A stretch of DNA of 64,000 nt from Amaranthus tricolor (Eukaryota > Streptophyta > Magnoliopsida > Caryophyllales > Amaranthaceae). The translations under genes were made by a program, and so were the position numbers. The notes under the pieces are model-generated. The model did not search any database, had not been told where the DNA came from, and saw only the letters and a program-made list of their open reading frames with translations. The first letter of the stretch is position 1. Each line of letters opens with the position of its first letter. Positions 59,101 to 64,000 of the stretch are shown here, in pieces. The stretch lies in assembly GCF_026212465.1 (NCBI RefSeq), contig NC_080058.1:13642765-13706764 (forward strand), written 5' to 3'.

Positions 59101-59755
59101 TCTATTATCTTGATATTAATGGGCTTGGATCTTCTCTAGTTTCTGGTTCAAGTAACTCTGATGTTTTACCCCGCAAGACATTGGGAAAAAAAATTCTTTT
59201 GATCATCTATTAATTATTTGCAGGTGTCAAGGCCGTACAAACAAGCTGAGTTTGAGATTATATTTGGGGAGGGTGTAAGTAAATTGGTGAGTATTGTGAT
59301 TAACTGCAGAATGTTATTTGTGTTACTAAGGCATGCACTTTATTTATTTATTTTTTCTAAAAACTCTTGCTTTCTTTTCTTACATATCCAGGGTTGCATT
59401 TTGGATTGTGCAGAAATGTTTAATGTTGTTATAAAGAAGGGTTCATGGTATAGCTACAAGGATCAAAGGTACATCATTTCACTACGCAGCCATGTGGTTC
59501 TAAAATTGGGTTTCATTTGTATGCACATTAGCTTTTGCATGCTTTTTCCTTTGTCCTTGTCTGTAGAAATGGAATATATTATAGGATGAAAAATTTGGGG
59601 TGCTTATTGAATTGTGAGGTGCCTAATTCTGAATTATGGATGAATAATGACTTTTTTTACCTATTGATCATTCATTTTATAGGTTAGGACAAGGAAGAGA
59701 CAGAGCATTACAATACTTGAGGGAGAACTCTCAGTTGTCTGCTGAGATTGAGCAG
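46616..59755 (+). CDS. RECA1: Chloroplast RecA homologue (RECA1 type), 12 exons visible, 3' end outside window
   Basis: Exons: 46616-46816, 49610-49701, 49938-50013, 51388-51450, 51563-51692, 55042-55127, 55362-55487, 56212-56316, 56411-56467, 59224-59286, 59392-59468, 59683-59755. Junctions are GT-AG and phases join into 383 codons without a stop. Exon 1 encodes a basic, Ser/Leu-rich transit-peptide-like leader of about 60 residues. The core follows: Walker A GPESSGKT (126-133), VDAEHAFD with the catalytic Glu (E156), Walker B LICIDS (200-205), the L1/L2 DNA-binding region ([19 protein letters not shown] to GNPEVTSGG) and the C-terminal [12 protein letters not shown]. RecA forms ATP-dependent filaments on single-stranded DNA for recombinational repair; this type acts in plastids. 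Bacterial-type RecA of this kind is distinct from Rad51. The final exon (about 40-55 residues in relatives) was not found up to 64000, so it probably lies beyond. Confidence 0.93.
47083..47174. repeat. Compound microsatellite in recA intron 1
   Basis: (GT)n at 47083-47097, (TA)n at 47098-47145, then (TTTA)n to about 47174. Confidence 0.85.
50750..51062 (+). mobile_element. LINE (RTE-like) 3' end remnant in recA intron 3
   Basis: The end GCAACCCCATATGTTGGGAT followed by TAAGGCTTCGACATTGTTGTT resembles the conserved 3' terminus of plant RTE-type LINEs, which end in a TTG repeat. The upstream part is too decayed to read. Left edge approximate. Confidence 0.45.
54639..54690. repeat. Perfect 26-bp tandem duplication
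   Basis: Two adjacent copies of a 26-bp unit beginning GATAGTTTTTGAGAGC, in recA intron 5. Confidence 0.8.
56634..57171. mobile_element. hAT MITE, 538 bp, in recA intron 9
   Basis: Left end CAAAGTTATTAGGATCGCGA; right end, read on the minus strand, CATAGTTATCAGAATCCCGA. Flanked by GTTGCTAT on both sides (56626-56633 and 57172-57179), an 8-bp duplication. Subterminal regions are full of GATCGTAGGATCGTAGAATC-type words. No coding sequence. Confidence 0.8.
57644..58252. mobile_element. Second hAT MITE of the same family, 609 bp, in recA intron 9
   Basis: Left end CATAGTTGTTGGAATCGTAA; right end, read on the minus strand, CAAGGTTATCTAAATTGGAT. Flanked by TTTAGATG on both sides (57636-57643 and 58253-58260). 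It has the same GATCGTAGGAT / GATCCGATCC subterminal words as the copy at 56634. A further scrap of the family is at about 61115-61290. Confidence 0.78.
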
Positions 59756-60089
59756 GTTTGTCACTTATCTTTTTTCAGTGCGTTTCTTGTTTTTTTTTTT
59801 TTTTTTTTTTTGGTTTTTTTTTTCAATTTTTTTTCTTCATGTTTTCCACTTTCTATGATCGTCAGCTGATATACATGTTTAAGAACTTTCCTCGTGTGTG
59901 TGTATTTATATCCTCCATAGCTGCAAAGCTTCTCGCATTTTTTTTTTGATCTTTACAAAGAGGCCTATATAAATCCATGTATGGCTGACTAGTTGAAGGA
60001 GGCCCCTTGTTAACTCATAATGCTTAGAAAGCGCTCAAGAAAACACAAAATTTAGGTTTTCACTCAAGGGTCCAAAAGAGGATGTCCGA

Positions 60090-60375
60090 AAAAGGTTGTA
60101 ATTGCAGATAATATGGATGATATACAGGAGAATTGGCTATGTTGCTCCGGACATGTGCATCGCCAAGTGCCAACCATTGATGCATCGTGATGAAAACTGA
60201 AAAGTGTAATGTAGATATTTCAAAGGGTAAAACTGTCCAAGGCAGGCCAAAGAGAACTCATATGGAGTGAATTAAAAATGATGACAACCACATGTGTTCT
60301 CATGAGTAACTAGAACTAGACTGAAATGAATGATGTAACAGTATCTTGATGGAGGAGCACCGGAGCTAGATTTTT
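60090..60375 (+). mobile_element. Possible LINE reverse-transcriptase C-terminal remnant
   Basis: AGAATTGGCTATGTTGCTC and CGGACATGTGCATCGCCAAG, then GGCCAAAGAGAACTCATATG, then a final AGGAGCACCGGAGCTAGA resemble, in order, the RWFGHV, GRPK-TW-E and W-R-RI landmarks at the end of plant LINE ORF2 proteins. Stops interrupt it. It lies downstream of recA exon 12. Confidence 0.4.
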
Positions 60376-60399
60376 TTTTTCATGTAAACACTTCATAAA

Positions 60400-61640
60400 A
60401 GGTAAAGGTTTTAAATTAGGTTGAGTTTTGATCATGAATAGGTGACTCAAATTGATTTTAACATAAGAACAACTAAAACAAGACACACTTATCTCCTACG
60501 GGATCTTAGGCTACTTAATCAAGACACACAAAAAATCAAGCTCTAATGTGACACCTTCAAGACACACATAAAAGCTATTTGGAGTATGGTAATGAGACTC
60601 ACATCCACTCTTATTTGTTGCAAAGGTCTGGAGCTATTCGTTAGTATCAAAAAGTTTTAAACTATGTTGAAGTAAGACAAAGTATATAAAATATTATTTT
60701 GGCCGGTAAGAGGCGTTGTAAAACTATACATGAAGGAGCTCTTTCCAAGTGAGATTTTTAAGTACCTTATCAATTTTACACGAGAACGAAGGTATTGACC
60801 AAGATGTAAATCATAGGAATAGTACGGCTAGCTCAAATGGAGAGCTCTAACCAAAATATTATGTGACCAAGTGCCCTTAGAGGACTGATCAATAGAGTAG
60901 CAATGTAGGATGTAATGTTGAAGCTTTTATGAGAGGTCTATAATATTAAGATTCCATATTCTAGAAAACTCACTTTCAAGTTGATCATATTTCATTTGAG
61001 ATAAAATGCTATTAGACATGTAGGACGATATGGACTGCCTATTGACATCTGAGTTTAAAAAACTTGTTACATTTGAACACGACAAATGCTTAAAGATGTT
61101 GAGTGTTTACCATGGTTTGTAAGATCACGATTCTGATTGACGATCCTACAATATCAAAACAAGTGGTTGATATGTATCATCTTAACACTTTTGGGTTCTA
61201 ACCATCCTACTTCGTAAAAACATGAGTCTTGGGATCTTTATCTAATTCTATGATTCTATGACCCAACAATTTCATCTTGCGATTGTATTTTGAGATGACC
61301 AATATTTGTCCATGTTTTTAGGTTCGCTACTTCATTTACCTCTTTTTGTTCTACTTTCTATTTTTGGATAAAATTTTTGAAAGGAAAGAAAAGGAAGGGA
61401 AGGGAAATGGAGGGGAAGTCGAGGAAATTGGCGCGTTTTCTTTTCAAATCTTTCCTATGTTGGAAGGATTTATTTTGTTAAAAATGTGACGGAGTTCTTC
61501 CTTTCAATCCCCAACCTTCCTTTTCCCTTCCTTCTCAACTGGTATCCAAATGAAAGAAATACTATCCCTCTATTTCCCTCCCCTTTCTTTTCCTTCATTT
61601 CCTTCCCAAATATAATGTAAGTGATATAATCACTACAACT
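60400..61640. other. Non-coding, probably part of the last recA intron
   Basis: No exon with a RecA C-terminal pattern was found. It includes a short hAT-family scrap at about 61115-61290 and a purine/pyrimidine-rich inverted stretch (GGAAAGGAAGGGAAGGG region against CCCTTTCTTTTCC region, about 61380-61610). Confidence 0.4.
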
Positions 61641-61644
61641 AAAA

Positions 61645-61857
61645 TGTTATAGGTACATTTGGTAGTAAGATTGTAATTAGTTATAATCGGGTATTAGTGA
61701 TAGTATTTTAGTTAGTACTATAAAAGGGGTATAAGGGTGTATTAGATTTTATGAAATATAATGAAATAAAACAATCTTTTTCTCCTCTTCTAAATTTTTT
61801 CTCTTCTCCCTTTCTTTTTCTATTCACATGGTTGCTTGAGATTTAACAACTATAACA
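61645..61857 (+). repeat. LTR in inverted orientation at the left end
   Basis: 213 bp, TGTTATAGG to TATAACA, plus orientation; clearly the inverse of 63304-63513. Confidence 0.8.
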
Positions 61858-62052
61858 TTATTGTTTTATTTCATTATATTTCATAAAATCTAATACACCC
61901 TTATAACCCTTTTATAGTACTAACTACTAAGCCTATCACTAATATCTAATTACAATCTTACAACCAAATGTACCTATAACATACTTTCCCCCTTTAAAAG
62001 ATTTGTCCTCAAGTCTATGTTAAGAAATCTAAACAAAAATACAAGATAATTT

Positions 62053-63121
62053 TTAACTAAAACTAAACACTATAAAAAATGCCCAAAATAGTGAGAAATG
62101 AAGTAAGATCAATATCGGTAATTTCTGATTCCATGCCAAATTAGTTTGAGCACCAGATTTGAAACTCATTATTAGTCGAATCTTCTTTGCCAATAAATGA
62201 CCAAGCAACATCATTTGCGTTGAAAATTGTGCTACAGTACTTCCATTTTCCCCAACACTTGCTTGAATTTTAAGAGTAACATTGTGATTTTGAGACTCGG
62301 ATTGTTGATAATGATCAAGTAACAAGGCATCTTTATTGTACTTATTCATCACTTCATGAATAAAACTAAAAACATGCATAGAAATCTTCGGTTTTTTGAT
62401 TTTTAACAACTAAGGTGGGTCAAGCACTACTTTAGTATATTCTGCCCAAACTTTTCTCTTTTTCTCGTACATCTCAACTTCTTTTAACCTTCTTGGATCT
62501 TGATTGTACTCTTGACAAAGTACCTCATTGATGACTTTCTCTTAGCAGATTCTTAGTTTGGAGAATAGAACTTTCAATTGAATGAACTTCAAGAATATCC
62601 CCACATGTTGAAAATAAATTTTCTGGTTCAATTTTCACAAAACATTCATGATTTTTAACTAAATCATGTTCACTCATGTCATCAATCACACAATTAACCA
62701 AATCACCATCCATATGAACAAAGCCTTTAGAACCCAACTTACTTTTTACACATGAATTCATGTGATCAACATTTAAAGATTCTCGTGTGTCAATTTTTAA
62801 ATTACACGTTGCTAATTCTTGTATGGTATTTACATCAAGCATGTTATCGAACATCTCTAATGCAATCACATAATCATTTCCTTCGTCATATACTACAATA
62901 AATCCCCAATTATCACTATTATGTTGGCAATTATGATCAGGAATTGGTTCATTACTCCATTCACACAATCTTTTATCCCAACTATCAAAACAATCATTTT
63001 TCAAAAGTTTTTTAAAAGATTGAATAACCTTCTTTTGTTTGGCTTCTTCAAGTTGTGGGATAATTGGTTCTTCAAATTGTATGATTTTGTAAAACTCTTC
63101 ACTTCTCATCTTTGCAACCAC
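62053..63121 (-). CDS. Uncharacterised frames of the small LTR element
   Basis: Two minus-strand frames: 62525-63121 (198 codons, starting MVAKMRSEEFYKII) and, after stops, 62053-62409 (118 codons). The first is rich in acidic and Asn/His/Cys residues with no zinc knuckle, protease or polymerase motif. I do not recognise it. It occupies the position of gag just after the primer-binding site. It may be a degenerate or novel gag-like protein, or host-derived sequence. Confidence 0.4.
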
Positions 63122-63303
63122 TAAAAGAACTCTCTAGTTTGGGGAAAAACACCAAGAACTCAAAAGGAACATGGTAATGTATTTTCACAAACAAGTTGTG
63201 TGCAAGATTTGACAATGGAAAAATTATGGGTAATTTCAATTAGAAGAATAGAAGAGAAATAATATTGCTATTAGTGCCAAGGAAAGAATGACTCCAATAC
63301 CAA

Positions 63304-63513
63304 TGTTATGGTTGTTGAATCTCAAGCAACCATGTGAATAGGAAAGAGAAGGAGAAGAGAAGAAATTTAGAAGAGGAGAAGAAGATTGTTTTATTTCATT
63401 ATATTTCATAAAATCTATACACCCTTATACCCCTTTTATAGTACTAACTACTAAGCTATCACTAATACCCACTTATAACTAATTACAATCTTACTACCAA
63501 ATGTACCTATAAC
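63304..63513 (-). repeat. 5' LTR of the small LTR element
   Basis: 210 bp, minus orientation, flanked on the right by TAAAA. Confidence 0.82.
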
Positions 63514-63518
63514 ATAAA

Positions 63519-64000
63519 AAAGTTACCTAGTAAAATTTTGACCATTCATAATTTGAAACTACCTTCTGCATAACATAAACTTAATGCTTGGTCATTTCAT
63601 GACTTATTTGTATGATGAATTTCCAATACTTGTTCTGTCAAAATTAGAGTCTGCACTTTGCTAAATTTTAAATTTGGCCATTAATATCTTAAATTATATA
63701 ATAGGGTGCCATTACCCCAATGCCAAGTGAATCCATTTAAAGTCGGGTTTGGGGGGATTAAATATGCACAATTTTACTCTTATAGTAACATAGATATTGC
63801 TTCTTATTGACCATTTGATTGCAAACATCATTTGTAAATTCACATAAATAAGAAGCGTAAATAGTTTAATACATTTAATTATATAAAAATTCAAATTACA
63901 GAGTTCAAAATATCGAAATTATCTGTTATGAAAAATCTAACATAAATTGTACCATAATGTTTTTAAGAATTAAGTGAGATGAAATAGCATGCTATTATTA
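63519..64000. other. AT-rich end of window, no gene seen
   Basis: No recA exon or other structured feature could be supported here. Confidence 0.4.

Larger units (their letters stand above)
61645..63513 (-). mobile_element. Small LTR retroelement with one LTR partly inverted, 1,869 bp
   Basis: Right LTR, minus orientation: 63304-63513 (TGTTATAGG to ACCATAACA when read on the minus strand). It is followed inward by TTGGTATTGGAGTCA on the minus strand, close to the usual tRNA-iMet primer site. The internal region ends in a purine tract (AAAGGGGGAAAG on the minus strand) next to a partial LTR in the same orientation (about 61861-61981). That partial LTR joins a complete LTR in the opposite, plus orientation (61645-61857). 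The outer flanks are both TAAAA (61640-61644 and 63514-63518), as for a single insertion. The LTRs have a TATA-like CTATAAAAGG. Confidence 0.7.

Overview
This is plant nuclear DNA. It has intron-split genes with GT-AG junctions, a chloroplast-type RecA gene in 12 visible exons, a tandem pair of DUF1191 membrane-protein genes, and many plant transposon families: Ty1/copia, Ty3/gypsy-like, hAT, Mutator-like (MULE), Stowaway-like and LINE remnants. It is AT-rich between genes. I read it as a eudicot; a Caryophyllales relative is possible but is only an impression from the repeat style. No bacterial or organellar genes were seen.

Layout. 1-8636: a short acidic reading frame (541-727, resuming at 8333-8454) is split by a young, full-length gypsy-type LTR element (728-8327, target duplication TTTAT) that encodes only gag and protease, on the minus strand. 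8637-10325: a non-autonomous hAT element. 10394-17147: a decayed Ty1/copia element with an unusually long leader. 17148-21590: AT-rich DNA with several MITEs and a foldback element. 21595-26490: nested transposon material, including a multi-exon PF04195-type transposon gene (24406 to about 26413) preceded by an array of a 15-bp motif. This block lies between the apparent distal promoter and the 5' UTR of the first DUF1191 gene.

27528-28460 and 35721-36656: the two DUF1191 genes. Both are single-exon CDSs with a conserved 5'-UTR intron, and they form a diverged tandem duplication. Between and after them lie MULE-class elements whose terminal arms are built from short perfect palindromes: about 31250-33660 (carrying a MuDR-N/PMD pseudogene), a 489-bp foldback at 37809-38297 with a 9-bp target duplication, and a 1,670-bp element at 38692-40361 carrying a transposase C-terminus and the start of a PMD frame.

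40640-46430: mostly intergenic, with a tandem repeat, an AT microsatellite, a copia scrap and a minus-strand DUF4220/DUF594 gene relic. 46616-59755 and onward: the plastid recA gene. Its large introns hold two hAT MITEs of one family and LINE scraps. Its last coding exon is not visible and probably lies past the right edge. 61645-63513: a small LTR element, within the likely last recA intron, whose left end is an LTR in inverted orientation.

The working host genes supported here are recA and the two DUF1191 paralogues. Everything else of size is mobile DNA or its debris.
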